Assembly: GCF_000378045.1 (NCBI RefSeq)
Contig: NZ_KB899119.1
Coordinates: 1-58,283, forward strand
Length of the DNA stretch: 58,283 nt
Source: Marinobacterium rhizophilum DSM 18822
GTDB taxonomy: Bacteria; Pseudomonadota; Gammaproteobacteria; Pseudomonadales; Balneatricaceae
Reading direction: 5' to 3'
The notes under the pieces are model-generated. The model was given only the letters and a program-made list of their open reading frames with translations. It made no database searches and was not told the origin of the DNA. Positions 30,540-39,311 of this stretch are shown in pieces. How positions within the stretch are numbered: position 1 is the stretch's first letter; the number at the start of each line of letters is the position of its first letter. The translations under genes were made by a program, and so were the position numbers.

Positions 30540-31727
30540 ATGAACCGGCTTTCACCTGAACAGCTCAACCAACTGGCCCAGCAGATAAAAAAATGGGCGC
30601 AGGAGCTTGGTTTTCAGCAGTGCGGCATCACCGGCACCGACCTCTCGGCCGAAGGACCTCGGCTACAGGCCTGGCTGGACCAGGGGTATCAGGGTGACAT
30701 GGGCTACCTGGAAAACCATTTCGATAAACGGCTGGATCCGTCGTTACTGGTACCGGGCACCCAGCGCATCATCTCCGTGCGCATGGATTATCTACCCCCT
30801 GAAACCCAGACGCTAAAAATCCTCAAGCAGCCCGACAAGGCTTACATCGCACGCTACACGCTGGGCCGCGATTACCATAAAACCCTGCGCAAGCGCCTGA
30901 CCCGCCTCGGCCAGCGCATCGAAGCGGCATGCGAAAGCCTGGGCTATCGCGCTTTTGTCGACAGCGCCCCGGTGCTGGAGCGCCCGCTGGCCCGCGAAGC
31001 CGGCATTGGCTGGCAGGGCAAGCACAGCCTTATTCTGAACCGCGAAGCCGGCTCCTGGTTTCTGCTCGGCGAACTGTTCGTCGACCTGCCGCTGCCGGTG
31101 GATGCACCCTACACCGAGGATCACTGCGGCCGTTGCAGTGCCTGCATGGACGTCTGCCCGACCCAGGCCTTCCCCGCGCCCCACGTACTGGATGCCAGGC
31201 GCTGCATTTCGTACCTGACCATCGAATACAAAGGCAGTATCGACCCGCAGCTGCGCCCGCTGATGGGCAACCGCATCTTCGGCTGCGACGACTGCCAGCT
31301 GATCTGCCCCTGGAACCGTTTTGCCAGCCACAGTGACGAAACGGACTTCAAACCACGCCACCAGCTGGACGATATCGACCTGGCCGAACTGTTTAGCTGG
31401 GACGAGGCGCAGTTCCTGCAAAAAACCGAAGGCTCGGCGATCCGCCGCACCGGCTACGAGGGCTGGCTGCGCAACCTCGCCATCGCGCTGGGAAACAGTA
31501 ACGGGGGTCCCCGGATCACTGCAGCCCTGCAGGCGCGCCGGTCCTATCCATCACCACTGGTACAGGAACACGTCGAATGGGCCCTGGCCCGGCTGCAGCA
31601 GCGCGGCGCTTCAGCCACCCCGGACACATCCCCGGACACCGACAATGCGCAGGACGCCAGCCCGCCAGCGGCCGGGCCGGCACACCCGATCCTGGCCCAC
31701 CCCCGCGCCCGCAAGCTGCCTGACTGA
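30540..31727 (+). CDS. queG: epoxyqueuosine reductase QueG
   Basis: Cobalamin-dependent reductase making queuosine in tRNA. Two 4Fe-4S motifs are seen: CGRCSACMDVCPTQAF and CDDCQLICPWNRF. 395 residues with a Pro/Ala-rich, low-complexity C-terminal tail (about 355-395). Divergent from nnrD. Confidence 0.95.
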   Translation: MNRLSPEQLNQLAQQIKKWAQELGFQQCGITGTDLSAEGPRLQAWLDQGYQGDMGYLENHFDKRLDPSLLVPGTQRIISVRMDYLPPETQTLKILKQPDKAYIARYTLGRDYHKTLRKRLTRLGQRIEAACESLGYRAFVDSAPVLERPLAREAGIGWQGKHSLILNREAGSWFLLGELFVDLPLPVDAPYTEDHCGRCSACMDVCPTQAFPAPHVLDARRCISYLTIEYKGSIDPQLRPLMGNRIFGCDDCQLICPWNRFASHSDETDFKPRHQLDDIDLAELFSWDEAQFLQKTEGSAIRRTGYEGWLRNLAIALGNSNGGPRITAALQARRSYPSPLVQEHVEWALARLQQRGASATPDTSPDTDNAQDASPPAAGPAHPILAHPRARKLPD

Positions 31728-31745
31728 CGGGGGCTGCCGCCTTGC

Positions 31746-32330
31746 TCAGAGCTGGATGAAATGCTGGCGGTAATGGCTGAGCTCATTGATCGAGTCGCGG
31801 ATATCATCCAGCGCCAGGTGCGACCCCTTCTTGGTGAGACTTTCCAGCACCTCGGGCTTCCAGCGCCTTGCCAGTTCCTTCAGGGTGCTGACGTCCAGAT
31901 TGCGATAATGGAAAAAGGCCTCAAGCTCCGGCATGTACTTGTGCAGAAAGCGCCGATCCTGACCAATGCTGTTGCCACACATCGGCGAGGCGCCTTTATC
32001 CACATGCTGCTGCAGAAATGCCAGCGTCTGCAGCTCGGCGTCACGCTCACTGACCTTGCTTTCGCGCACCCGCTGCGTGAGACCGGACTGGCCATGCTGG
32101 CGCGTACACCATTCATCCATCGCCGCCAGAGCCGCATCGCTCTGATGCACCGCGAGACTCGGCCCCTCGGCAATCAGGTTCAGATTGGCATCGGTCACGA
32201 TGGTGGCAATCTCGATAATGGTGTCATGATCAGGCTCAAGACCGGTCATTTCCAGGTCGATCCAGATCAGGTTGGTACTGCGTGATGTGCTGTCGGTAGG
32301 GGTGCTACCCGATTGATTGCTATTGCTCAT
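31746..32330 (-). CDS. orn: oligoribonuclease
   Basis: DEDDh 3'-5' exonuclease degrading di- to pentanucleotides, including pGpG from c-di-GMP turnover. [13 protein letters not shown] is Exo[12 protein letters not shown] is ExoIII. Start at MSNSNQSG (194 residues); the N-terminal 18 residues are Ser/Thr-rich and extra compared with E. coli. Divergent from rsgA, convergent with queG. Confidence 0.94.
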   Translation of the reverse strand: MSNSNQSGSTPTDSTSRSTNLIWIDLEMTGLEPDHDTIIEIATIVTDANLNLIAEGPSLAVHQSDAALAAMDEWCTRQHGQSGLTQRVRESKVSERDAELQTLAFLQQHVDKGASPMCGNSIGQDRRFLHKYMPELEAFFHYRNLDVSTLKELARRWKPEVLESLTKKGSHLALDDIRDSINELSHYRQHFIQL

Positions 32331-32469
32331 GAGACGCCGCTCTCCCGCGCTGGCCACTACTAATTTGTTCCGGAATAGAATACCTTACGTCCTATCCGAA
32401 TACCTACGAAAGCGCTGCACCCCTGGCCACGAATCCTTGTCCGTGCCGCATGGCGCAGCCAGGAGATTG

Positions 32470-33504
32470 ATGTCAAAGCGTAAACTGACCCGTCGCCAGT
32501 CCTGGCGGGTAGAAAAGATTCAGCAGGAACGTACCGCCCGCGCGTCCAAACGTGACGACGTCGTAGACGAGCAGCTGGAAGGTGGCGAACTGGGCCAGGA
32601 ACAGCACGGCCTGATCATTTCCCACTTCGGCCGCCAGGTGGACGTCGAAGGCCTGGATGGCGAGCAGGCCGGTATCATTACACGCTGCCACATGCGCACC
32701 AACCTTGGCCAGCTGGTCACCGGCGATCGCATTATCTGGCGCCCCGGCAAGGAAGGCGGCGTCGTGGTCGCACAACTGCCCCGCAAGACTGAACTGGTAC
32801 GCCCCAACCCCCAGGGTGATCTGCGACCGGTGGCGGCCAACATCGACTTCATCGTCGTCACGATCGCGGTCGAACCGACCCCCTTTCCCAACCTGATCGA
32901 TCGCTACCTGGTGGCATCGGAGCTGAGCGGTATCGAGCCTGTCATCCTGCTCAACAAGTCCGACCTGCTCACCGACGGCAACCGCGACGAACTGCTGACC
33001 ATGCTGGAGAACTATCGGCGTATCGGCTATCAGGTTCTTACCACCTCGGCCAACGGCGATGACGCCCTGACGGAACTCAAGTCATTGCTCAACGACCGCG
33101 TCAGCGTTTTTGTCGGCCAGTCGGGCGTCGGCAAGTCCTCCCTGATCAACAGCCTGCTGCCGGGCGTAGATATCCGCGTGGGCGAACTGTCCGCCCAGAC
33201 CCGCAAGGGCCGCCATACCACAACCACGGCACGCCTGTTCCATTTCCCCGACGGGGGCGACCTGATCGACTCCCCCGGTATTCGTGAATTCGGCCTCTGG
33301 CACCTTGAGCCGGAGCGGCTGATCGAAGGCTTTCGCGAATTTCACCCGTACCTCGGCCATTGCCGTTTCAGGGACTGCCGTCACGAGCAGGAGCCAGGCT
33401 GCGCCATCAAGGATGCGATCGAACAGAATGAGATCAGCGCCTCCAGAGTGCGCAGCTTTCAGCATATCCGCCAGACCTTGCTGGCACCTGACAGCAACCA
33501 CTGA
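32470..33504 (+). CDS. rsgA: small ribosomal subunit GTPase RsgA
   Basis: Circularly permuted GTPase in 30S maturation: G4 (NKSD) comes before G1 (GQSGVGKSSL) and G3 (DSPGIREF). A C-terminal Zn-binding motif has CRFRDCRHEQEPGC. Start at ATG 32470 with AGGAG upstream gives 344 residues and the usual MSKRKLTRRQ beginning. Confidence 0.95.
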   Translation: MSKRKLTRRQSWRVEKIQQERTARASKRDDVVDEQLEGGELGQEQHGLIISHFGRQVDVEGLDGEQAGIITRCHMRTNLGQLVTGDRIIWRPGKEGGVVVAQLPRKTELVRPNPQGDLRPVAANIDFIVVTIAVEPTPFPNLIDRYLVASELSGIEPVILLNKSDLLTDGNRDELLTMLENYRRIGYQVLTTSANGDDALTELKSLLNDRVSVFVGQSGVGKSSLINSLLPGVDIRVGELSAQTRKGRHTTTTARLFHFPDGGDLIDSPGIREFGLWHLEPERLIEGFREFHPYLGHCRFRDCRHEQEPGCAIKDAIEQNEISASRVRSFQHIRQTLLAPDSNH

Positions 33505-33518
33505 CGGCAGGCCTTGCG

Positions 33519-35162
33519 ATGCACGATCCGTCCAGCGACACCGCAGACAGCAGCCCGCAGGCCAATGCCACGCTGATGGGTACCGAGGCCTGGAGTGCCT
33601 ACCTGGCAGAGCGGCCGCTGCCCACTCGCCTGTCCAGTCTGCAGCGTCTGAAGCGCGAAACGGCCTCGAATCGCGGCACCCTGATGAGCATCACAGCCAT
33701 CATCAAGGCCGACCCGGTGCTGTGCATGCACGTGGTACGCCAGGCCCAGGCGCTGCATGCCAGCAAGGGATCGGATGTCACCGGTATCGACCACGCCATC
33801 GGCTCACTGGGCATGGAGCGCCTCGGGCTGCTGGCTAGCAACTGCGAGGCCCTGCGCCTGCATGCCAACCGCGGCGCGGAACTGCAGTATTTTCGCGCCA
33901 TCGCCAACAGCCACCACGCTGCGACGCAGTGCGCCCAGTGGTTGCGGGCACGCCATGCCACCTACGCCGAAAAAGGCTGGGTCGCTGCCCTGTGCCATGG
34001 CATCGGCACCTGGTCACTCTGGCGCCATGCACCGCTGCACATGCACCGCATCCACTGTCGCATGCGTGACGCGGGGCTGGACCCGAGCGATGCACAGATA
34101 GAGACCCTCGGTTGCACCATTGAGCAGATTTCGCTGGGCCTGGCCCGTGCCTGGCAAATGCCACCGCTCGTTATCGCGGCGCTGGATAACGAAACCTCGC
34201 CTTCGCGCCACACACTCGACAAGCTGCACCAGCGCAGCCTGAGTGATCCGCGCCTCAACAAGGATGATTTGCGCAGCCTCAGCCACCTGCTGCAGCAGCA
34301 CTTTTTCCCGGTCAAGCTGGCCTGCTGGCTAACCGAAATCACCGAACAGGGCTGGCGCACCACCCGGGCGCTGGGCATGTACGATATCGTCAACGACTAT
34401 CTCGGCAAGGAATTACCGGAAACCACTGCACTGATCCACCAGAACTGCGCGCTGTCAGCCCAGCAATATCATGTACCTGGCACCCTGGCGCCGGCCGCAG
34501 AAATGCTTTTCCTGGTCTCGGACTGCAAGCACGACAAGACCCTTGGCGCGCAGGAATTGCAGCGGTATCGGGCGGAATGCCCGCACCCCCCGCCACTGCC
34601 AACACCGCCTCCTGCCAAAAGCACGCCCAAGGCGACCTTTGCCGATGCGCAGGCCTTCCAGCAGATCAGCACGCGCCTGCTGCAGGGTTACAACCTGTAT
34701 ACCCGCCCCGGCCATATCCTGCAGGGGTTGCTCCTCGGGCTCTCCCAGGGACTGGGCCTGAAGCGACTTGCATTGCAGGTTGTGCGCCCAGGACAACAGC
34801 TCAAGACCGCCCAGGTCATCGGCATTGAAGACAATGATCCCATTACCCGGCTGGAAGCGGACCTCGACAGCTCAGTGCTGCTGAAACAACTCTGTGCCCG
34901 TCCAAGCTGTATCTGGCTCAGCGCCAGCACACGCCCACGCCTGCTGTCCATGCTGCCCACATCTTATCGGCAGGCACTGGGTGGCCAAGATAGCCTGCTG
35001 ATGGCCATTTTCACCCAGGGCAAGCCTGTGGCGCTGGTCTATGGCGACCTCGGCAGCCCGACGGCCACGCTGGAAAGCTTTCACCGCGACCAGTTCCGCG
35101 CACTCTGCACGGCGGCAAGCCACGCACTGGACCGCATGCTGGGACCCGGGCCAAATATGTAA
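33519..35162 (+). CDS. HDOD-domain protein
   Basis: 547 residues. The N-terminal half (about 20-250) is an HDOD domain (LPTRLSSLQRLKRE, ITAIIKADPVLCMHVVRQA, IDHAIGSLGMERLGLL), a degenerate HD fold used in signalling. The C-terminal ~170 residues (from about LLQGYNLYTRPGHIL) look GAF-like, but I cannot confirm it. A Pro-rich linker separates them. It begins 14 bases after rsgA, so may be co-transcribed. Role unknown; HDOD proteins often act in motility, stress or cell-cycle control. Confidence 0.8.
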   Translation: MHDPSSDTADSSPQANATLMGTEAWSAYLAERPLPTRLSSLQRLKRETASNRGTLMSITAIIKADPVLCMHVVRQAQALHASKGSDVTGIDHAIGSLGMERLGLLASNCEALRLHANRGAELQYFRAIANSHHAATQCAQWLRARHATYAEKGWVAALCHGIGTWSLWRHAPLHMHRIHCRMRDAGLDPSDAQIETLGCTIEQISLGLARAWQMPPLVIAALDNETSPSRHTLDKLHQRSLSDPRLNKDDLRSLSHLLQQHFFPVKLACWLTEITEQGWRTTRALGMYDIVNDYLGKELPETTALIHQNCALSAQQYHVPGTLAPAAEMLFLVSDCKHDKTLGAQELQRYRAECPHPPPLPTPPPAKSTPKATFADAQAFQQISTRLLQGYNLYTRPGHILQGLLLGLSQGLGLKRLALQVVRPGQQLKTAQVIGIEDNDPITRLEADLDSSVLLKQLCARPSCIWLSASTRPRLLSMLPTSYRQALGGQDSLLMAIFTQGKPVALVYGDLGSPTATLESFHRDQFRALCTAASHALDRMLGPGPNM

Positions 35163-35228
35163 CCCCGGCATGTAAAATTCGCACGAAACCTATATGATCG
35201 CCAATCCCCAGCGTTTACGGAGGCTCAG

Positions 35229-36044
35229 ATGACCCCGCTCCCACTCGTGATCGATGCATCCCAACTGGCGTCAAACCTGGACGATCCCGCTCTGCTGATT
35301 CTCGATCTGTCCAAAGCCGAGACTTACCAGCAGGGACACATACCCCATGCCATCAATGTAGACCCGGCCCTGCTGCTGTGCGGTACAGCACCGGTACCCA
35401 ACAAGCTGCCCAGCGCCGAACAGCTCAGTGCGCTGTTCTCCAGCCTGGGCCTGACCCCCGAGCGTCACGTGGTGGTCTACGACGACCAAATGGGCGCCCT
35501 GGCCGGTCGCATGATCTGGACGCTGCACTGCGTTGGTCACACACGGGCATCCTTTCTCAACGGGCACCTGAACGCCTGGACACAATCGGGTCTCGCGCTC
35601 GAGCAAAGCCCCAACAGGCCCACACCCAGCCATTTCGAGGCGACGATCGACCGCTCCCTGGTCGCCGATGTCCAGACCATACTGGCGCACCTCGGTGATG
35701 CGGACCTGCGCATCTGGGATGCACGCACGGAAGCGGAATACCGCGGCGAAAAAGTTGTCAATGCAAAAAAGGGCGGCCATATTCCCGGCGCGCGCTGGCT
35801 CGAGTGGACCGACTGCCTGATCAGCCCCACCGATACCCGCCTGCGCCCGAATGACGAACTGCTGGCGACCCTGCGTAGTCGTGGCATCACGCCGGAGCAC
35901 AGTGTGATTACCCACTGCCAGACCCATCGTCGTTCCGGCCTGACCTATCTGGTGGCAAAACACCTGGGCTTTGAGCAGGTACGCTGCTACGACGGTTCCT
36001 GGTTCGAGTGGGGCAACCGGGACGACACCCCGACAGAATCCTGA
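35229..36044 (+). CDS. rhdA: rhodanese-family thiosulfate sulfurtransferase
   Basis: Two tandem rhodanese domains; the C-terminal one carries the active-site loop CQTHRR with C230. That loop is close to the CQTHHR of the Azotobacter/Pseudomonas RhdA group rather than the CRKGVT or CGSGVT types. 271 residues. The neighbouring psd gene is the same as in Pseudomonas. Confidence 0.9.
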   Translation: MTPLPLVIDASQLASNLDDPALLILDLSKAETYQQGHIPHAINVDPALLLCGTAPVPNKLPSAEQLSALFSSLGLTPERHVVVYDDQMGALAGRMIWTLHCVGHTRASFLNGHLNAWTQSGLALEQSPNRPTPSHFEATIDRSLVADVQTILAHLGDADLRIWDARTEAEYRGEKVVNAKKGGHIPGARWLEWTDCLISPTDTRLRPNDELLATLRSRGITPEHSVITHCQTHRRSGLTYLVAKHLGFEQVRCYDGSWFEWGNRDDTPTES

Positions 36045-36072
36045 GATTTTTTCCTATAAGGACGTTTCAACG

Positions 36073-36963
36073 TTGAAAGACAAGCTGTTTATCCTGTTGC
36101 AACACCTGCTGCCCCAGCACCTGCTGTCGCGCCTGACCGGCGCCCTGGCGGAATGTCGCATACCCTGGGTCAAAAATACCTTTATTGGCTGGTTCGCAAA
36201 GCGCTATGGCGTCAACATGTACGAGGCCCAGGTCGAAGACCTGCGTGCCTACCCCAACTTCAATGCCTTCTTCACACGCGCCCTCAAGCCAGAGGCCCGC
36301 TCAATGGATACGACGCCTGGCGGCATCATCAGCCCGGCTGATGGCGCCATCAGCCAGCTCGGCGCCATCGATCACGGCCGTATTTTTCAGGCCAAGGGGC
36401 GCGGCTATGGCCTCAGCACCCTGCTCGGCGGTGACATGGCGATGGCCGAGGCCTTTAAAAATGGCCAGTTCGCCACCATCTATTTAGCACCCAAGGATTA
36501 TCACCGGGTCCATATGCCCATAGCCGGAACGCTGCGTGAAACCCTGTACATTCCCGGCGACCTGTACTCGGTTAACCAGACGACGGCGGCCAATGTCGAT
36601 CAGCTGTTCGCCCGTAACGAGCGCCTGGTGGCCATTTTCGACACCGAGGCCGGTCCCATGGCCATGATCCTGGTAGGCGCCATGATCGTAGCCGGCATCG
36701 AGACCGTCTGGGGCGGCCAGGTTGCACCGATGCTCAAAAAGCCCGTGCACACCCGCTTTGATGCCCAGCCGGCCGCCGATATCCGGCTTGAACAGGGCGC
36801 GGAAATGGGCCGTTTCAAGCTGGGTTCCACTGTGGTCCTGCTGTTCGGCCCTGACGTCATGCAGTGGAGCGAAACACTGGCCGCCGAACACGGCTTGCGC
36901 CTGGGTCAGCAGATCGGCACCAGAATCACGCCGACACAACAAGAGACAGAAGCAGATGAGTGA
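36073..36963 (+). CDS. psd: phosphatidylserine decarboxylase proenzyme
   Basis: Makes phosphatidylethanolamine at the inner membrane. The autocleavage site LGST (S252) generates the pyruvoyl group; D90 and H147 complete the expected triad. 296 residues. I start at TTG 36073 with AAGGACG upstream, since the usual family start (KDKLFILLQ) has no ATG. Confidence 0.93.
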   Translation: MKDKLFILLQHLLPQHLLSRLTGALAECRIPWVKNTFIGWFAKRYGVNMYEAQVEDLRAYPNFNAFFTRALKPEARSMDTTPGGIISPADGAISQLGAIDHGRIFQAKGRGYGLSTLLGGDMAMAEAFKNGQFATIYLAPKDYHRVHMPIAGTLRETLYIPGDLYSVNQTTAANVDQLFARNERLVAIFDTEAGPMAMILVGAMIVAGIETVWGGQVAPMLKKPVHTRFDAQPAADIRLEQGAEMGRFKLGSTVVLLFGPDVMQWSETLAAEHGLRLGQQIGTRITPTQQETEADE

Positions 36964-37987
36964 ATGGCTGGATAAAATAAGCGCCCTGGGCGCCACTCTG
37001 AATGACAGCGGCGATCGTATCCTGCATGTCGCAGACCGGGAATCGGACACGAGGCTCACGCCCCTGGTTCACCAGGGCGTATTCAGCGTGCTGGGCCCCG
37101 ATGCCGAAAAATTTTTGCAGGGGCAACTGAGCTGCGACCTGAGGGATGTCCGCACTGTGGGCAGCCGTCTTGGCGCACACTGCAATATCAAGGGCCACAT
37201 GGCCAGCCTGCTGCGGGTCATGCGTGTGCAGGATGGCTTCTGGCTGCGCGGCCAGCGCGATCTGCTGCCAGACGCGCAGGCGCTGCTGAAAAAATACATG
37301 CTGTTCTCCAAGGCCCAGTCCGCCGACCTGAGTGATGAAGTGGTAGGGCTGGGCTGTAGCGGCCCGGGCGCGGCCGTACTGGTTGAAAAAGTGCTGGGAC
37401 AGGTACCGAGCGAAGTCGATGGCGTCTATGCCAGTGAAGGCATACTCGCGGTGCGCGTGCCCGGCAAGCGGTTCGAAATCTGGTTGCCCAAAGACCAGGC
37501 GCTGACACTGCTGCCCGAGCTGATCGAATTCGCCCCGCTGGGTACCACCGATGGCTGGGAGCTGGAGGAAATCCGCGCCGCTATTCCAGACCTGCGCAAC
37601 GAAACGGTCGAAGGCTTTATCCCGCAGATGACAAACCTGCAGGCCCTGCACGGCGTCAGCTTTACCAAAGGCTGCTATACCGGACAGGAAATCATTACCC
37701 GGCTGCAACACCGTGGCCAGCTGAAGCGTCCGATGTACCGTGCAACCGTCAGCAGCGACAGCCGCCCGGCGCCCGGTACCGCGCTCTATAGTGCCGACAA
37801 GGACAATGTCGGTAAGGTCGTTCTGGCCGCGCCTGCTGACGACGGCCAGTTCGAGTTGCTGGCCGTGATCGTCAAAGATCTGGCCGAGAGCACCCCGATC
37901 CTGCTTGGCAGCCAGCACGGCCCCGCCCTGAGCCTGCAGGACCTGCCCTACGAGCTGGACCCCGAGCTATTCCAGAGCAAACGCTAA
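36956..37987 (+). CDS. ygfZ: tRNA-modifying/Fe-S repair protein YgfZ
   Basis: Folate-binding GcvT-like protein implicated in Fe-S enzyme maintenance and tRNA modification (MiaB). The signature KGCYTGQEIITRLQHRG contains the conserved Cys. 343 residues from ATG 36956, which overlaps psd by 8 bases. Confidence 0.92.
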   Translation: MSEWLDKISALGATLNDSGDRILHVADRESDTRLTPLVHQGVFSVLGPDAEKFLQGQLSCDLRDVRTVGSRLGAHCNIKGHMASLLRVMRVQDGFWLRGQRDLLPDAQALLKKYMLFSKAQSADLSDEVVGLGCSGPGAAVLVEKVLGQVPSEVDGVYASEGILAVRVPGKRFEIWLPKDQALTLLPELIEFAPLGTTDGWELEEIRAAIPDLRNETVEGFIPQMTNLQALHGVSFTKGCYTGQEIITRLQHRGQLKRPMYRATVSSDSRPAPGTALYSADKDNVGKVVLAAPADDGQFELLAVIVKDLAESTPILLGSQHGPALSLQDLPYELDPELFQSKR

Positions 37988-38008
37988 GGAATACTTGCCC
38001 GGCGTTAA

Positions 38009-38120
38009 GCCTGTCTGGCCTGGCCGATCATCGTGATAGAAAGGCTGGTTTGCACGTTCAATCGCTCCCGGCGATTGAACGTGGCAGTTCCCGAGCCGAG
38101 TAACGCTTAGCCCGACAGGC
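38009..38120 (-). repeat. intergenic repeat element, copy A
   Basis: Ends are GCCTGTCTGGC (38009-38019) and GCCCGACAGGC (38110-38120), a near-perfect inverted pair. Inside is a perfect 12-bp stem CACGTTCAATCG/CGATTGAACGTG (38053-38064 and 38072-38083), and next to the left end GCCTGGCCGATC. Read on the minus strand, the same parts occur in the same order in the copy at 56853-57087. Confidence 0.7.
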
Positions 38121-38133
38121 CGCGACCCGGCCA

Positions 38134-38163
38134 GGCACAGGCACAGGCACCGGCACAGGCACC
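38134..38163. repeat. hexamer tandem repeat GGCAC(A/C)
   Basis: Five tandem units of GGCACA or GGCACC. Non-coding; a candidate slippage-prone tract. Confidence 0.7.
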
Positions 38164-38460
38164 GGTGAATAATGCACGCCGGCCGACAAGCCCCGCTCTG
38201 CCCTGCCTTAAATTGCCTTGCTGCCCTCAAGCCTACTTTTACTCCTGCACCGGCCCATGCTCCTGCAACGGCCAACCTCGCCTGCGCGGTCCCTGTTTCA
38301 CGGTGAAACCTGCCCCCACCCATTATTTCCAGCCTGTCTATTTCCCGCCCGTCCTCGCTGTCTCTACGAGGGCTTGTCGCCTTGCGGCTAAGCCACTTTG
38401 ATGATTAAAAAGCACCTTTTCTGCTTCAGGACATCAACATAGCTAGGATTATTCAAATTT

Positions 38461-38480
38461 TAATGAGTTATTCTCATCTT
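38461..38480. promoter_or_regulatory. Fur-box-like palindrome
   Basis: TAATGAGTTATTCTCATCTT contains ATGAG and CTCAT arms spaced as in Fur boxes of the AATGA-(N)-TTATTCTCAT type. It lies 20 bases upstream of the -35 of the following small gene, so direct occlusion is not obvious. Confidence 0.45.
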
Positions 38481-38499
38481 TTTGGTTAATAGTTGTCGT

Positions 38500-38528
38500 T
38501 TGTTGCAGTGCGGAAAACCACCTATTAT
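38500..38528 (+). promoter_or_regulatory. promoter of 69-residue gene
   Basis: TTGTTG (38500-38505), 17-base spacer, TATTAT (38523-38528), 39 bases before the ATG. Confidence 0.6.
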
Positions 38529-38567
38529 GGCCCCATACAAAGACACACACCTCTCAGGAGAAACACA

Positions 38568-38777
38568 ATGAGCCGCAACACTAAAGCTCCAAGCATGGTT
38601 GAACTAATGGATCGCCTTGACCTGTCCAGCATGAACGAAGCCGAAATCATTCGCCTGCGCGCCGAAGCTGCCCGCGCGGAATACATTTCTGAATGCATGC
38701 ACAGCCTGTTCAGCAAGATCAAGGCGCTGTTCAGCACCAGCAAGACCACTGCAGGACATAAAGTGAGCCACGCCTGA
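38568..38777 (+). CDS. small helical protein, RSP_7527/DUF1127-like
   Basis: 69 residues, start ATG with AGGAG 7 bases upstream. The middle (LMDRLDLSSMNEAEIIRLRAEAARAEYI is too long to give in full; see residues 12-40) is a charged helix with LRAEAARAEY, then SLFSKIKALF, the pattern of short RSP_7527-like and DUF1127-related proteins. In related bacteria such small basic proteins act in RNA or phosphate/stress control, but that is not shown here. A Fur-like site and a good promoter lie upstream. Confidence 0.7.
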   Translation: MSRNTKAPSMVELMDRLDLSSMNEAEIIRLRAEAARAEYISECMHSLFSKIKALFSTSKTTAGHKVSHA

Positions 38778-39311
38778 CGGCAAGGCTCACCCGCCTTCGC
38801 GCTAAAATGTACAAAGCGGCTTAGGCACGGCAACACCCAGCGACAAATTAAGCAAAAGACTCACCAAGAGCTTCAGCAGAAGTTCCAGCAATACCCGCCG
38901 TGGCGCCTGCCACTGCGCTCCATGCCGATCGCGGCATTCAAGACCGGCACTTCATGCCAGCGCAGCAATACCCCTGGATCGATACAACCCAAAGCAGGCG
39001 TGAGCGTCTCCCATGCTGCTTCGAGGCCCCGATTGACAACCTCTGCCAGCACGAGCGGTACTGATGATCTGTTCTGACTGCATCAGCAACATCTCCTCGG
39101 CCCAAACTTGAACACACCTATCCAGCGCAACCAGGTTCACAATAATCCAATTCACAGCAGTAAAGCTCAAAGCGGCATGAGCGTTACGCGTAGGCGGGTG
39201 CGCCGGAAGTAGCGGATACGGGAATGTTTAGGGGATAAGATGGGGGATGTTCTGGTCACGTGCGGGCCGCTCGAACAGTCCCTGCCGAGTAAGTCGCACG
39301 ACAGGAAGCGC
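38778..39311. other. 530-base stretch, no intact gene
   Basis: Nothing coding is convincing on either strand. Several short, stop-interrupted frames with Ala/Gly-rich or Leu-rich pieces occur on the minus strand around 38800-38960, which could be a decayed gene, but I recognise no family. Confidence 0.5.

Larger units (their letters stand above)
37988..38567. other. 580-base intergenic region with repeats
   Basis: No credible gene. It contains the hairpin repeat element at 38009-38120, a hexamer tandem repeat at 38134-38163, a GTTTCA-CGG-TGAAAC inverted repeat at 38295-38309, and near its right end a Fur-box-like site and promoter for the next small gene. Base composition falls to A/T-rich from about 38400. 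Confidence 0.7.

Noticed and set aside
38295-38309. parS-like GTTTCACGGTGAAAC
   Set aside because: It has an extra central base compared with the parS consensus TGTTTCACGTGAAACA, so ParB binding is unlikely; the location gives no support.
38952-39170. 72-codon minus-strand ORF
   Set aside because: No ribosome site, no family, atypical composition; treated as part of a possible decayed region.
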